Made by a program: the position numbers and the translations under genes. Positions 30,044 through 39,438 of a DNA stretch of 64,000 nt are shown one piece after another. This DNA is from Terripilifer ovatus. Lineage in GTDB: Bacteria; Pseudomonadota; Alphaproteobacteria; Rhizobiales; Beijerinckiaceae. The notes under the pieces were generated by a model that was given only the letters and a program-made list of their open reading frames with translations, was not told the DNA's origin and ran no database searches. Every line of letters starts with the position of its first letter. Positions within the stretch are counted from its first letter, which is position 1. The DNA lies in the NCBI GenBank assembly GCA_029222685.1, contig JARHVB010000028.1, positions 33,089 to 97,088 on the forward strand. The letters are read 5' to 3'.

Positions 30044-30460
30044 GGATGTATCCTTCACGTAGTTCTTTATGCCACGATTCGGGAACGCCCCCCGATCGTT
30101 TGAGACAGCCGAATAGAACATGAGGCGGCCCGTATTCGCAATGGCTTAGAGGGGATAGCCAACCAATTTCCAGCCGATGTTGCCGAAATGAGTCACTAGT
30201 GTGAAGGACTTCCGGGCTCCGTCGTGTCGGAGCCGGAAGCGATCGGAACGTCGATCTTTCCTGGTTACTGCGAAGTAAGTGCCCTTAAAATAACGAATAA
30301 TCGCCAAAAACTGCCTACGAATCGGCCAATTTTCGCTGAGCCGACGCCACATTTGCAGGCACTGCCACAAAGAGCGCCTCTGGACCAAATTTGCCTCGAT
30401 GGGGATAGCGGGGACAATGTCCGAGGAACGAATCGCCGGCCTGCCCGCCCGCAGAAGCCC
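30044..30460. other. 417-base intergenic region upstream of the porin gene
   Basis: No plausible gene is seen. An AT-richer segment at about 30270-30310 (aagtgcccttaaaataacga) is a reasonable promoter region for the porin, with a long leader toward 30043. yebC ends at 30461 on the same strand, so the region separates two independent units. Confidence 0.5.
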
Positions 30461-31207
30461 TCAGCCGCCCATCTTGGCGACCAGCGAATCAGAAACTTCA
30501 AAATTCGCGTAGACATTCTGCACGTCATCATTGTCCTCGAGCGAACCGATGAGTCGCAGGATTTTCTCCCCCGTCTCGTCGTCGACCGAGATCGTGTTCT
30601 GCGGCCGCCAGACCAGCTTGGCCTTTCTCGGTTCGCCGAATTTCGCCTCCAGCGCCTTGGCGACTTCGGAGAACGATTCCATCGTGGTCGTCACCAGATG
30701 GCCGTCGGTGTTCGACACGGCATCGTCGGCCCCCGCCTCGATGGCCGCCTCCATCATGGCGTCCTCGCTGGCGACCTTGGCGTCGAATTCGATTTCGCCC
30801 ACCTTGTCGAACATGAAGGAGACGGCGCCGGTTTCCGCCAGCGCGCCGCCCGCCTTGGTGAAATAGGAGCGCACTTCGCCGGCCGTGCGGTTGCGGTTGT
30901 CGGTCAGGGCTTCGATGATCACGGCGACGCCGCCGGGCGCATAGCCCTCGTAGCGCACCTCGTCATAGTTCTCGGCGTCGCCGCCGACCGCCTTCTTGAT
31001 GGCGCGCTCGATATTGTCCTTGGGCATGTTCTCGGCGCGCGCCGCCTGAACAGCGAGGCGCAGGCGCGGGTTCATGTTCGGATCCGGCATGCCCATCTTC
31101 GCCGCGACGGTAATTTCGCGGGCGAATTTGGAGAAGAGCTTGGAGCGGATCGCATCCTGCTTGCCCTTCTTGTGCATGATGTTCTTGAACTGACTATGCC
31201 CTGCCAT
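30461..31207 (-). CDS. yebC: YebC/PmpR family protein (TACO1-like)
   Basis: The 248-residue protein opens with [19 protein letters not shown], the family signature, followed by [27 protein letters not shown] and [20 protein letters not shown] near residue 100. YebC proteins were first described as transcription regulators and more recently as ribosome-associated factors helping translation of difficult proline stretches (family knowledge). The full family length is present. It stands alone on the reverse strand between ilvD and the porin. Confidence 0.95.
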   Translation of the reverse strand: MAGHSQFKNIMHKKGKQDAIRSKLFSKFAREITVAAKMGMPDPNMNPRLRLAVQAARAENMPKDNIERAIKKAVGGDAENYDEVRYEGYAPGGVAVIIEALTDNRNRTAGEVRSYFTKAGGALAETGAVSFMFDKVGEIEFDAKVASEDAMMEAAIEAGADDAVSNTDGHLVTTTMESFSEVAKALEAKFGEPRKAKLVWRPQNTISVDDETGEKILRLIGSLEDNDDVQNVYANFEVSDSLVAKMGG

Positions 31208-31297
31208 GTTTATCCCCGGTGGCGGCGAGCGCTGGGCTCGTAAAAATCGGCGGCGTTATACGCCGCCGCAATGATGATGCAAAGAAAGCGAACAGAC

Positions 31298-33133
31298 TCA
31301 GTCCTTCACCTCGCGCACGGCGCCGCGTGCCGCGCTCGTCGTCATCGCCGCATAGGCGCGCAATGCCGTGCTCACCTTGCGCGGCCGCACCGCCGCGGGC
31401 TTCCAGCCTTTCGCGGTCTGGCGCTCGCGCCGCTCGGCCAGCACATCATCGGCCACCGCGAGATGGATGCGCCGGGCCGGAATGTCGATCTCGATAAGGT
31501 CGCCGTTCTCGACCAGGGCGATCAGGCCGCCTTCGGCGGCTTCCGGCGACACATGGCCGATCGAGAGACCCGACGTACCGCCGGAGAAGCGTCCGTCGGT
31601 GACCAGCGCGCAGGCTTTGCCCAGGCCCTTCGATTTGATGTAGCTCGTCGGATAGAGCATTTCCTGCATGCCGGGCCCGCCGCGCGGGCCCTCATAACGG
31701 ATCACGACCACATCGCCGGCGTGAACCGCGCCGCCGAGAATGCCCTTTACCGCATCGTCCTGGCTTTCGAAGACGCAGGCCTTGCCGGTGAACTTCAAAA
31801 TGCTGTCGTCGACACCCGCGGTTTTGACGATGCAGCCGTCGAGCGCCAGGTTGCCATACAGAACCGCCAGGCCGCCGTCGCGCGAGAAGGCATGGTCGAG
31901 ATCGCGGATCACGCCGCTCGAACGATCGGCATCGACGCTGATGTAACGCCGCTCCTGGCTGAATGCCGTCTGCGTCGGAACGCCGCCCGGCGCAGCGCGA
32001 TAGAAGGTCGTCACGCTCTCGCGGTCGGTCTGCTTGATGTCCCACTGCTTCAACGCATCGGCTAGCGTTTTGGCATGCACCGTCGAGACGTCATGATTGA
32101 TCAGGCCGGCGCGGTCGAGTTCGCCGAGGATCGCCATGATGCCGCCGGCGCGATGCACGTCTTCGAGATGCACGTCGGCAACCGACGGCGCCACCTTGCA
32201 CAGCACCGGCACGCGCCGCGACAGGCGGTCGATGTCCTGCATGGTGAACGGCACTTCGCCTTCATGTGCGGCAGCCAGCAAATGCAGCACGGTGTTGGTC
32301 GAGCCGCCCATGGAGATATCGAGGGTCATGGCATTCTCGAACGCTTCCATCGTCGCAATGCCGCGCGGCGTCGCCGAGACGTCGTTCTGCTCATAGAAGC
32401 GCTTGCACAGATCGACGATGAGATGACCGGCTTCGACGAACAGCCGGCGCCGGTCGGCATGGGTCGCCAGCACCGAGCCGTTGCCCGGCAGCGACAGCCC
32501 CATCGCCTCGGTCAGGCAGTTCATCGAATTGGCCGTGAACATGCCCGAGCAGGACCCGCAGGTCGGACAGGCCGAGCGCTCGATCACCGCGACATCGGCG
32601 TCACTCACCTTGTCGTCGGCCGCGGCCACCATGGCGTCGATGAGATCGAGCGAACGGCTTTCCTTGCCGACGACCACCTTGCCCGCTTCCATCGGCCCGC
32701 CCGACACGAACACGGCGGGAATGTTGAGGCGCAAGGCCGCCATCAGCATGCCGGGGGTGATCTTGTCGCAATTGGAGATGCAGACGAGGCCGTCGGCGCA
32801 ATGGGCATTGGCCATGTATTCGACGCTGTCGGCGATGATCTCGCGCGACGGCAGGCTGTAGAGCATGCCGTCATGGCCCATGGCGATGCCGTCGTCGACG
32901 GCGATCGTGTTGAACTCCTTGGCGACGCCGCCGGCCGCCTCGATCTCGCGCGCCACCAGTTGGCCGAGGTCCTTGAGATGGACATGGCCGGGCACGAATT
33001 GCGTGAACGAATTGACCACCGCGATGATCGGCTTGCCGAAATCGCCGTCCTTCATGCCGGTGGCGCGCCACAGCCCGCGCGCGCCGGCCATATTGCGGCC
33101 GTGGGTGGTGGTGCGTGAACGATAAGCGGGCAT
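31298..33133 (-). CDS. ilvD: Dihydroxy-acid dehydratase
   Basis: Iron-sulphur enzyme of branched-chain amino acid synthesis, converting dihydroxy-isovalerate and -methylvalerate to 2-keto acids. It has 611 residues, the normal length for the long IlvD form. Cluster and metal motifs include [16 protein letters not shown] near residue 118-133, [20 protein letters not shown] near 195 and [19 protein letters not shown] near 520. ATG 33133 ([19 protein letters not shown]) is the family start; the open frame to 33226 is spurious. Confidence 0.97.
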   Translation of the reverse strand: MPAYRSRTTTHGRNMAGARGLWRATGMKDGDFGKPIIAVVNSFTQFVPGHVHLKDLGQLVAREIEAAGGVAKEFNTIAVDDGIAMGHDGMLYSLPSREIIADSVEYMANAHCADGLVCISNCDKITPGMLMAALRLNIPAVFVSGGPMEAGKVVVGKESRSLDLIDAMVAAADDKVSDADVAVIERSACPTCGSCSGMFTANSMNCLTEAMGLSLPGNGSVLATHADRRRLFVEAGHLIVDLCKRFYEQNDVSATPRGIATMEAFENAMTLDISMGGSTNTVLHLLAAAHEGEVPFTMQDIDRLSRRVPVLCKVAPSVADVHLEDVHRAGGIMAILGELDRAGLINHDVSTVHAKTLADALKQWDIKQTDRESVTTFYRAAPGGVPTQTAFSQERRYISVDADRSSGVIRDLDHAFSRDGGLAVLYGNLALDGCIVKTAGVDDSILKFTGKACVFESQDDAVKGILGGAVHAGDVVVIRYEGPRGGPGMQEMLYPTSYIKSKGLGKACALVTDGRFSGGTSGLSIGHVSPEAAEGGLIALVENGDLIEIDIPARRIHLAVADDVLAERRERQTAKGWKPAAVRPRKVSTALRAYAAMTTSAARGAVREVKD

Positions 33134-33282
33134 GGGCGGTTTCCTTAAATGACGCGAACGAGGCGGGCTGCAAAGCGGGCGGCGCGGCTTCAGAAGCTGT
33201 CCTGTCCAGGGAAGCGCCCCTCCCAAAATTGGCGGCGTTATACGCCGTCACGCCCGTGTTGCAAAGGAATGCCGCAAGGCCG

Positions 33283-34281
33283 CTACGGCCAACGCCATTT
33301 CAGCAAGGTAGACAGCCACTCCGACTGCGGCAGCAGCGATTGCACGAAGTCCACATTGACCGTCAGGATCACGGCGCCGATGAGGGAGACGATCGTCCCG
33401 ACGAAAACGCCGTTGTTGAACGCCTCGTATTCCCGGTTGAGCAGCCAGCTGAAATAGATCCGGAAGATCGAGGTCAGCCGCATCATGGGGGCGACGATGG
33501 AGACCGGCACCAGCGCCAGGGCCATGTAGCGCAGCATCTGGGCGATGCCGACGAAGAGCCCCGCAACCATGAACCAGGAGAATTCCCGCCGCCGCGTCCC
33601 TAGAACATGCAGCAGCGACCCCGGACAGGCGAGCATCACCACGATAACGGCGGTCGCCGCCGCATATGAGATCAGTCCGGCAGCGACACCGCGCCCAAGA
33701 CTATTCCGGAGCCCGCCGCTTTCGAGCCCGTAGCGCACCAGGATCGGGCTCGACCCATAGGCGACCGCCGACACGGCAGCATAGAAGAATCCTTCGCCAT
33801 AGGCGGGCGTGAAAGCGAGTTTGCGCGGCACGAACGCCCCCTTCTCCGGCGCTGCCTTGCGGCCTTCCCAGGTGAATACCGGGCCCAGCGCCACCAGCGC
33901 AATGCCGATCATCATCAGCGGCGTCAGGGTTTCGCCCAGGAGCACCACGGCGAGCACGATGGACAAAAGAATGTTCACGTCCTGAACCGGGCCGGTGAGA
34001 TTGACGCCGATCGCCTTGGTGGCGCGATAATTGGCATAGCGCCCAACAATGAAATGGACCACGCCGGCCGCCGCCAGCCAGCCCGTGTCGCGCAGCGAAA
34101 AACTCCACAGGTCATCGAAAGAGCCGAAAATCAGCAGGCCGACGAGAAAGAACGGCACCCCGAACGGCACCGAAATCGCCATCGCCTGCAGCACGCTGCC
34201 CGACAGCACCCCGCGCCTCGCCGCAGCATTGTTCAGCGCAAACGCCGCCGCCGACAGCAGCGCCAGAAACCCACCCAGCAT
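33283..34281 (-). CDS. EamA/DMT-type membrane transporter
   Basis: The 332-residue integral membrane protein has about ten hydrophobic helices in two similar halves, as in the drug/metabolite transporter superfamily. The first half includes LALLSAAAFALNNAAARRGV and the GPVQDVNILLSIVLAVVLLG region near residue 95; the second includes FFYAAVSAVAYGSSPILVRY near 165. A loop of about 30 polar residues separates the halves. Substrate and direction are unknown. It lies 86 bases downstream of the YmdB-type gene on the same strand. Confidence 0.85.
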   Translation of the reverse strand: MLGGFLALLSAAAFALNNAAARRGVLSGSVLQAMAISVPFGVPFFLVGLLIFGSFDDLWSFSLRDTGWLAAAGVVHFIVGRYANYRATKAIGVNLTGPVQDVNILLSIVLAVVLLGETLTPLMMIGIALVALGPVFTWEGRKAAPEKGAFVPRKLAFTPAYGEGFFYAAVSAVAYGSSPILVRYGLESGGLRNSLGRGVAAGLISYAAATAVIVVMLACPGSLLHVLGTRRREFSWFMVAGLFVGIAQMLRYMALALVPVSIVAPMMRLTSIFRIYFSWLLNREYEAFNNGVFVGTIVSLIGAVILTVNVDFVQSLLPQSEWLSTLLKWRWP

Positions 34282-34367
34282 GCTTCCCCCGCTCTTTCCG
34301 ACGAGGGTTCTAAGGGCTGCCTATTCTTAAGGCAACGTCCGCAGCAGCGGTCCATCGACCAGCCGGC

Positions 34368-35183
34368 TCACCAGAACGCCGGCAGGCTTTCCGCCAGCCG
34401 GCCGCCGAGCCGCACCGGCGCGATTTTGACGGCGCGGCCGGCGGCGTCGGTCTCCACCGCCACGCCGCAGAGCGTCGCCACGCCTTCCGCCGGCTCGAAC
34501 CGGCCGGACGGAATGCGGCGCGTGAAGCGTTGCAAAGGTTCCGCTTTGTTCATGCCGATGACGCTGTCGTAATCACCCGTCATGCCGGCGTCGCACTGGA
34601 AGGCGGTGCCGCCGGGCAGGATCTGCGCATCGCCGGTCGGCACGTGCGTGTGGGTGCCGACGACCAGCGAGGCGCGTCCGTCGCAGAAATGCCCCATGGT
34701 GTATTTCTCGCTCGACGTCTCCGCGTGCACGTCGACGATGACGGCGTCGCACGCCGTGCCCAGCGGGCAGGCTTCGAGTTCGCGCTCGACCGCGGCGAAG
34801 GGGTCGTCGAGTGGGTCCATGAACACACGGCCCATGACATTCATCACCAGCACGCGCGCACCGTTGCGCGCCTCGAACAGATTGGCGCCGCGCCCCGGCG
34901 TCCCCGCCGGATAATTTGCCGGCCGGATCAGCCGCGGCTGGCGTTCGATGAAGACAAGTGCTTCTTTCTGGTCCCAGGCGTGATTGCCGAGCGTGACGCA
35001 ATCGGCGCCTGCGGCAAGAAACTCGTCGCAGATCGATTCGGTGATGCCGAAACCGCCAGCGGCGTTCTCACCGTTGACGACGACGAAATCGAGGTTCCAG
35101 CGGCTGCGCAGGTCGGGCAGGAATTTCGCCAGGGCCACACGCCCGGTCCGTCCCACGATGTCGCCGATGAAGAGAAAGCGCAT
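34368..35183 (-). CDS. ymdB: YmdB-type metallophosphoesterase (TIGR00282)
   Basis: The 271-residue dinuclear-metal phosphodiesterase has motifs MRFLFIGDIVGRTGR, VVNGENAAGGFGI near residue 36, VTLGNHAWDQKE near 63, IVDVHAETSSEK near 148 and VVGTHTHVPTGDAQILPGG near 172-190. Characterised members hydrolyse 2',3'-cyclic nucleotides and Bacillus YmdB affects biofilm decisions. Together with the cyclo-ligase gene and 6S RNA it forms a frequently conserved neighbourhood in this order (recollection). Confidence 0.92.
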   Translation of the reverse strand: MRFLFIGDIVGRTGRVALAKFLPDLRSRWNLDFVVVNGENAAGGFGITESICDEFLAAGADCVTLGNHAWDQKEALVFIERQPRLIRPANYPAGTPGRGANLFEARNGARVLVMNVMGRVFMDPLDDPFAAVERELEACPLGTACDAVIVDVHAETSSEKYTMGHFCDGRASLVVGTHTHVPTGDAQILPGGTAFQCDAGMTGDYDSVIGMNKAEPLQRFTRRIPSGRFEPAEGVATLCGVAVETDAAGRAVKIAPVRLGGRLAESLPAFW

Positions 35184-35212
35184 GACTACCTGCTATTTCA
35201 TTACCAAGCATA

Positions 35213-35260
35213 GCGAATTTTCAAGCGAAGTGGATGCCGGTTCGCGTGAAGAAAATTCGC
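35213..35260. repeat. 48-bp palindromic dispersed element
   Basis: Outer arms GCGAATTTTC (35213-35222) and GAAAATTCGC (35251-35260) are perfect complements; the inside holds AAGCGAAGTGGATGCCGGTT followed by CGCGT. It lies between the ymdB start and the fau stop, and a partial copy is at 16628-16658. Such elements are abundant in Rhizobiales intergenic DNA. Confidence 0.75.
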
Positions 35261-35272
35261 TCACTAAATAAA

Positions 35273-35917
35273 TCATGCGTCGTTCCGATCCGGCGGATCG
35301 GAAAACGCTATGGAGCAGTCGATTGTTTCGCGCTCCGTCATGATGATGTCCAGTGGCTGGTCGTGCGGCTCATGCGGGACGCGGCCGATCTCCTGGCAGG
35401 CAAACCCGATCCCGATGGCGGGCACGGCGCGCGTAGCGCGTAGCTTCTGCAGGGTGGCATCGTAATGGCCGGCGCCGTAGCCGATGCGGAAGCCGCGCCG
35501 GTCGAACGCCGCCAGCGGCACGAACAGCATGTCGGGCCGCGCCTCCGGCAGGCGCGGCGACGGCTCGGGGATACGCATCGGGCCCTCAACCAGCGGCTGG
35601 CCCCACTTCCATTTGCGGAACACCAGCGGCTGGCCGCGGCCCACGGTCACCGGCAGCAGCGTCGTGAATTCGTGATAGTCGAGCGCCTGCAGCAGCAGGC
35701 GCGGATCGGCCTCATCGCCGATCGGCCAGTAGAGCGCCACCGTGTGGGCCATGGCGCGGCGCGCCAGGTCGACGCCGCGAACGGCGAGCTGCTCGGCGAA
35801 TGTCTGTCGGTCCGCTGCAGGAACGCCGGCACGGCATGACAGCGCCGATCGCCGCAGGTCTGGTTTTGCGGGCCCTGGAACAGGGTCTGGGGGAAGCGTC
35901 TCGTCGGTGGCAGGCAT
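35273..35917 (-). CDS. fau: 5-formyltetrahydrofolate cyclo-ligase
   Basis: ATP-dependent enzyme that converts 5-formyl-THF to 5,10-methenyl-THF, 214 residues. Family motifs: LRRSALSCRAGV near the N terminus, ALYWPIGDEADPRLLLQAL near residue 60, PLVFRKW near 97, then FVPLAAFDRRGFRIGYGAGHYD near 131-152 as the Gly-rich active-site region. The gene lies directly downstream of the 6S RNA on the same strand, the arrangement known from ssrS-ygfA of E. coli. Confidence 0.93.
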   Translation of the reverse strand: MPATDETLPPDPVPGPAKPDLRRSALSCRAGVPAADRQTFAEQLAVRGVDLARRAMAHTVALYWPIGDEADPRLLLQALDYHEFTTLLPVTVGRGQPLVFRKWKWGQPLVEGPMRIPEPSPRLPEARPDMLFVPLAAFDRRGFRIGYGAGHYDATLQKLRATRAVPAIGIGFACQEIGRVPHEPHDQPLDIIMTERETIDCSIAFSDPPDRNDA

Positions 35918-35999
35918 ACAACGGCCTTTTGAGGTCTTTGAACCCCCGAAGAGGTTTTTTGAACCCCTAAGCCGTCAGCCACGTCGGGACAACTGATAA

Positions 36000-36160
36000 A
36001 GTGCGGAGCCACCTGGGCCGTGGGATTATCGATCCCGGGAACCTACAGAGTAGGTGGGCGCCGTGTGTCCAAGTCCACGGACGAGGCCAGGAACAGCTCC
36101 CTTAGAGATCGATAAGGCCCCGGGAATACTGATCCACACGTACCCCGCAGCCCCGCCAAA
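36000..36160 (-). ncRNA. ssrS: 6S RNA
   Basis: Regulatory RNA that mimics an open promoter and sequesters sigma-70 RNA polymerase. On the reverse strand the 5' GCGGGGC (complement of 36150-36156) pairs with the 3' GCTCCGC (complement of 36003-36009), forming the closing stem about 155 bases apart. Inside are the small hairpins CCTTA...TAAGG and CCTAC-TCT-GTAGG. The stretch GGAGCTGTTCCTGGCCTCGT, followed by CCGTGGACTTGGACACACGG, resembles the conserved terminal arm of alphaproteobacterial 6S RNAs. A TACATT box lies just upstream of the 5' end. Location immediately before fau supports the call. Exact ends are estimated. Confidence 0.85.
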
Positions 36161-36422
36161 ACAATGTAGGGTGAAACCCGGCAACTTACCAGCTCCGGAT
36201 ACGTTTTCCCGGCGCAGAACCGAGGTCCGGATTCGGGCTCCTACTTGCAGCGCACAACGACAGGCGCCAGGCTGCTCAAGGCCAAGTCTGTCGGGACACG
36301 AAAGTTCACTCAACCTGACAAAATCGTGATAAACTGACGAAAAGCAACCGTTTCAGGGGCTAAATCGGCGTTTTCTTGCCAAATCTTAATTTTCCGGCGG
36401 CTCCGCGCCGTGATGCCGCCCT

Positions 36423-36452
36423 CTTTCAGCCACGGTCCGGCGTACCTATATT
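36423..36452 (+). promoter_or_regulatory. Candidate rpoH promoter
   Basis: CTTTCA (36423-36428) and TATATT (36447-36452) are separated by 18 bases, about 70 bases before the rpoH start. The CCTATATT element also resembles the -10 of alphaproteobacterial heat-shock promoters, although the -35 lacks the expected CTTG. Moderate to low certainty. Confidence 0.4.
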
Positions 36453-36520
36453 GCAACGCGAGCAGCCGGCGTTAGTGCGGCTGCGATGGGGGCCGCCATC
36501 CGGGGCCCCAGGAGGTTAGA

Positions 36521-37450
36521 ATGGCTAATGCTGCGCTTCCGGTGCTGTCCGCCGAATCAGGACTCGCCCGTTATCTCGCAGAGATTCGCCGGTTCCCCAT
36601 GCTGGAGCCGGAACAGGAATACATGCTTGCCCGCCGCTGGCGGGAACACGGCGACCGCGACGCCGCGCAAAAACTCATCACATCCCACCTGCGTCTCGTG
36701 GCCAAGATCGCCATGGGCTATCGCGGCTACGGCCTGCCGATCGGAGAAGTGGTTTCCGAAGGCAATGTCGGCTTGATGCAGGCGGTCAAACGGTTCGAAC
36801 CCGAGAAGGGCTTCCGCCTGGCCACCTACGCCATGTGGTGGATCCGCGCGTCGATTCAAGAATACATCCTGCGCTCGTGGTCGCTTGTCAAAATGGGCAC
36901 GACCGCGAACCAGAAGAAACTGTTCTTCAATCTGCGCAAGGCCAAGAGCCAGATCCAGGCGCTCGAGGCGGGCGATCTGCGCCCCGACCAGGTAGCGACG
37001 ATCGCCACCAAACTCGGCGTGACCGAACAGGATGTGGTCGACATGAACCGCCGTCTCGGCGGCGATGCCTCGCTGAACGCGCCGATGAGCCAGGACGGCG
37101 AAGGCGAATGGCAGGATTGGCTGGTCGATGACAGCGCCAGCCAGGAGGCCGTGCTGGCCGACAGCGAAGAGAAGGACAACCGGCTCGCCGCCTTGCGCGG
37201 CGCCTTGTCCGTCCTCAACGAACGCGAGCGCCGCATTTTCGAGGCGCGCCGCCTGAGCGAGGATCCGGCGACCCTCGAGCAATTGTCCGAGGAGTTCGGC
37301 GTCTCGCGCGAGCGCGTCCGTCAGATCGAGGTGCGCGCCTTTGAAAAGGTGCAGGCCGCGGTGCGCGACGGACTGGCGAAAATCGAGGCGATCCCCGCCC
37401 ATCAGGCGATTGCGGGCAAGGCGGCTGCCGCCTTGTCAGCACCTCGTTAA
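36521..37450 (+). CDS. rpoH: RNA polymerase sigma-32 factor RpoH
   Basis: Heat-shock sigma factor, 309 residues. Regions 2.1-2.4 are clear (LVAKIAMGYRGYGLPIGEVV, FEPEKGFRLATYAMWWIRAS, IQEYILRSWSLVKMGTT). The RpoH box QKKLFFNLRKAK near residues 128-139 distinguishes it from other sigma-70 types. Region 4 (LSEEFGVSRERVRQIEVRA) lies near 265. AGGAGGTTAG precedes the ATG. It is divergent from 6S RNA and ends at its own terminator. Rhizobiales often have more than one rpoH; only one is visible here. Confidence 0.97.
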   Translation: MANAALPVLSAESGLARYLAEIRRFPMLEPEQEYMLARRWREHGDRDAAQKLITSHLRLVAKIAMGYRGYGLPIGEVVSEGNVGLMQAVKRFEPEKGFRLATYAMWWIRASIQEYILRSWSLVKMGTTANQKKLFFNLRKAKSQIQALEAGDLRPDQVATIATKLGVTEQDVVDMNRRLGGDASLNAPMSQDGEGEWQDWLVDDSASQEAVLADSEEKDNRLAALRGALSVLNERERRIFEARRLSEDPATLEQLSEEFGVSRERVRQIEVRAFEKVQAAVRDGLAKIEAIPAHQAIAGKAAAALSAPR

Positions 37451-37553
37451 CGTCACCGGCTAGAGAGTCATTCCGGCGGGGCGAAAGATCCCGCTGGCAT
37501 GCGTAGCGTACGCGTACAGGGCGTCGTCAAACAGAGTAAGGCGTTGCGTTGCA

Positions 37554-37586
37554 GCCGTCCGGAGCAATCCGGGCGGCTTTTCTTTT
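37554..37586 (+). terminator. Rho-independent terminator of rpoH
   Basis: GCCGTCCGGA (37554-37563) pairs with TCCGGGCGGC (37568-37577), with one G-U pair and loop GCAA, followed by TTTTCTTTT. About 100 bases past the rpoH stop. Confidence 0.88.
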
Positions 37587-37617
37587 GCTTCATTTCCACG
37601 CATGCTGGGCGCGTTGA

Positions 37618-37739
37618 GATTCACGTCAGGCCGCGCCGAAAATGGTGATCCTCGAGAACCGGAGCGGAGCGTACTTTACGTACGTGAGCACCGGAAGCGC
37701 AGAGGATCAGCATTTGCAGGCCGGCCTCACGTGAAGATC
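37618..37739. repeat. About 120-bp inverted-repeat element
   Basis: The left arm GATTCACGTCAGGCCGCGCC and continuation to GGTGATCCT mirrors the right arm AGGATCAGCATTTGCAGGCC and continuation to GGCCTCACGTGAAGATC. A self-complementary centre contains GTACTTTACGTACG. The core (GAGAACCGGAGCGGAGCGTA and onward) is of a type I associate with dispersed Bradyrhizobium-family elements. Its right end touches the stop codon of the gene at 37738. Confidence 0.75.
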
Positions 37740-39348
37740 AGCGCGACCACGCTTCGAACGCCTCGTTGATGATGCGCTCGCCCGGCGTGCCCTTTTCCAT
37801 CGTGATCTTCGCCGCGCGGCCGTCCGCCAGTTTCATCGGCACGTCGAACCAGGCGCGGCCCTTGATCAGCTCGATATTGCGCACCGCGAAATTCGGATCG
37901 CTCGTCAGCGCCACGATGAAAATATTATCGGTGATCTTGGCCTGCACGCCGGCAAGCGGATCGACGCTGGCGGCCGTCTCGTTGCGCATGACCGGCAGGC
38001 TGATGTCGGTGATCTTGGCAATCGGACTGTCGGGCGCCGGCAGGAAGCGTATCGTCACCGTATGCGAGGCGCGCAACGTCGGATCGTTATTCTTCTCGAT
38101 CGTGATGAAGCCCTTCAGTTTGGCTTCCGGCACATCGAAATCGGCCCGCACGGCGCGCGACAGCGCCCCGCCCCGGTTGATCGAATCGAACCGCCACACA
38201 ACGGTGCCGACCTGCGTATCGAAACCCTGCGGATTGTCGGCTTGCAACAGCAGACCGACCCGTTGCGCGACCGGCACCGTAGCCGCCGGACCTGTTGCCT
38301 GCGGCTGTGCTGCCGTATCCTGCTGCGCAGCAGGCGCCTGCTGGGGGACCTGCTGCGTCTGCCGCGCCGGCGCCTGCTGCGGCTCCGGCGGCTGCAATTC
38401 GGACGGCCGTGCCGGCGCGGCACCGGGCGGGCCGGCGCGCTCGTTGATCTTCGGCCCGGAATTCTGCACGACCGGCGCGGGATCGACGATCGGTGCGCGC
38501 CCCTTCGTGATGTCCTCGGGATTGTCGCGCATTTTCCAGGCGGTGAAGCCGGCTCCGGCGCAGAGAATGACGATGGCGCCGACGATCAGCGCCACCCGGC
38601 GGAACCCCCCGGATGATTCTTCCGGCCGCGGCGCAGCTGGATGGACGGCGGGCTCGGACTTGCCTCCGTTCTTGCCGATGCTGTCCCGGCCATTATCGCG
38701 AGACCCCAGCTCCGGCCGCGTTGCCGGATCGGGCGCGCGCACCTTGATGGCAACGCGCGGCGCGTCGCCGGCCGGCGGTTCGTCATCGCGGAATTGCGAA
38801 ACCGGCCCGGGCGGCGCGTCCGCGTCCGGCGCAAAATCGTCGCGCGCACCGGCAGACGGAAACGAGGCCGACGCCGGCGAAGACGCAGGGATATCAGCGC
38901 CAGGACGGGAAGCGGACATGTCGGGTGCGGTCGAACTGCGCCCCGCGCCGGGCAATGGCGGACGACCGGCCGGCGGCTGGAAAGCCGGTGGCGGCGACGG
39001 CGCCGGCCGCAGAAACGGCGGCGGCGGAACCAGCGGCGGACGCGCCGGAGGCGTTGGAAGGGGCGGCGGCGTGAACGACGGCCGTGGCGGCGGCACGGGC
39101 GATGGCGGCGGCGCTACGGGCTCGGCCCTGACGACGGCGTCCGCGATCTCGCGTTCGAGGCGGGCAATGGCCTCGTCGAGCGCCTGGCTCTCGCGCTCGA
39201 TGTCGGCCTCGGGCACCGGCGGGGTGACCCCGCGCAATTGCCCCAGCAGGGCCTTGCGGGCACGCGCGTAGATCGCCTGGCGCTGCTCCTGGGGAGCGTC
39301 GGTGAGCCCCGACACGGCTCGGGCAAGTAGCGGATAGTAATCGGCCAT
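37738..39348 (-). CDS. Proline-rich single-pass membrane protein, unknown function
   Basis: The 536-residue protein has distinct parts. An N-terminal helical segment (1-75, MADYYPLLARAVSGLTDAPQ) is followed by an extremely Pro-rich stretch (about 78-135) and a charged linker. A transmembrane helix lies near 250-268 (VALIVGAIVILCAGAGFTAW) and a Gln/Pro/Ala-rich linker follows to about 365. A compact C-terminal domain (about 370-536) contains TQVGTVVWRFDSINRGGAL, GFITIEKNND and KGRAWFDVPMKLADGR. It is probably anchored in the inner membrane with the C-terminal domain in the periplasm. I do not recognise a family. It follows purA by 90 bases on the same strand. ATG 39348. Confidence 0.8.
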   Translation of the reverse strand: MADYYPLLARAVSGLTDAPQEQRQAIYARARKALLGQLRGVTPPVPEADIERESQALDEAIARLEREIADAVVRAEPVAPPPSPVPPPRPSFTPPPLPTPPARPPLVPPPPFLRPAPSPPPAFQPPAGRPPLPGAGRSSTAPDMSASRPGADIPASSPASASFPSAGARDDFAPDADAPPGPVSQFRDDEPPAGDAPRVAIKVRAPDPATRPELGSRDNGRDSIGKNGGKSEPAVHPAAPRPEESSGGFRRVALIVGAIVILCAGAGFTAWKMRDNPEDITKGRAPIVDPAPVVQNSGPKINERAGPPGAAPARPSELQPPEPQQAPARQTQQVPQQAPAAQQDTAAQPQATGPAATVPVAQRVGLLLQADNPQGFDTQVGTVVWRFDSINRGGALSRAVRADFDVPEAKLKGFITIEKNNDPTLRASHTVTIRFLPAPDSPIAKITDISLPVMRNETAASVDPLAGVQAKITDNIFIVALTSDPNFAVRNIELIKGRAWFDVPMKLADGRAAKITMEKGTPGERIINEAFEAWSR

Positions 39349-39438
39349 AGCGCGTTCAGACCACCCTTGAGTTCATGCGTCAACCCAGCGATTTGCCATA
39401 CATAGAGCCTGCCGGCGGGCTTTCGATTCCCGCCCGTT

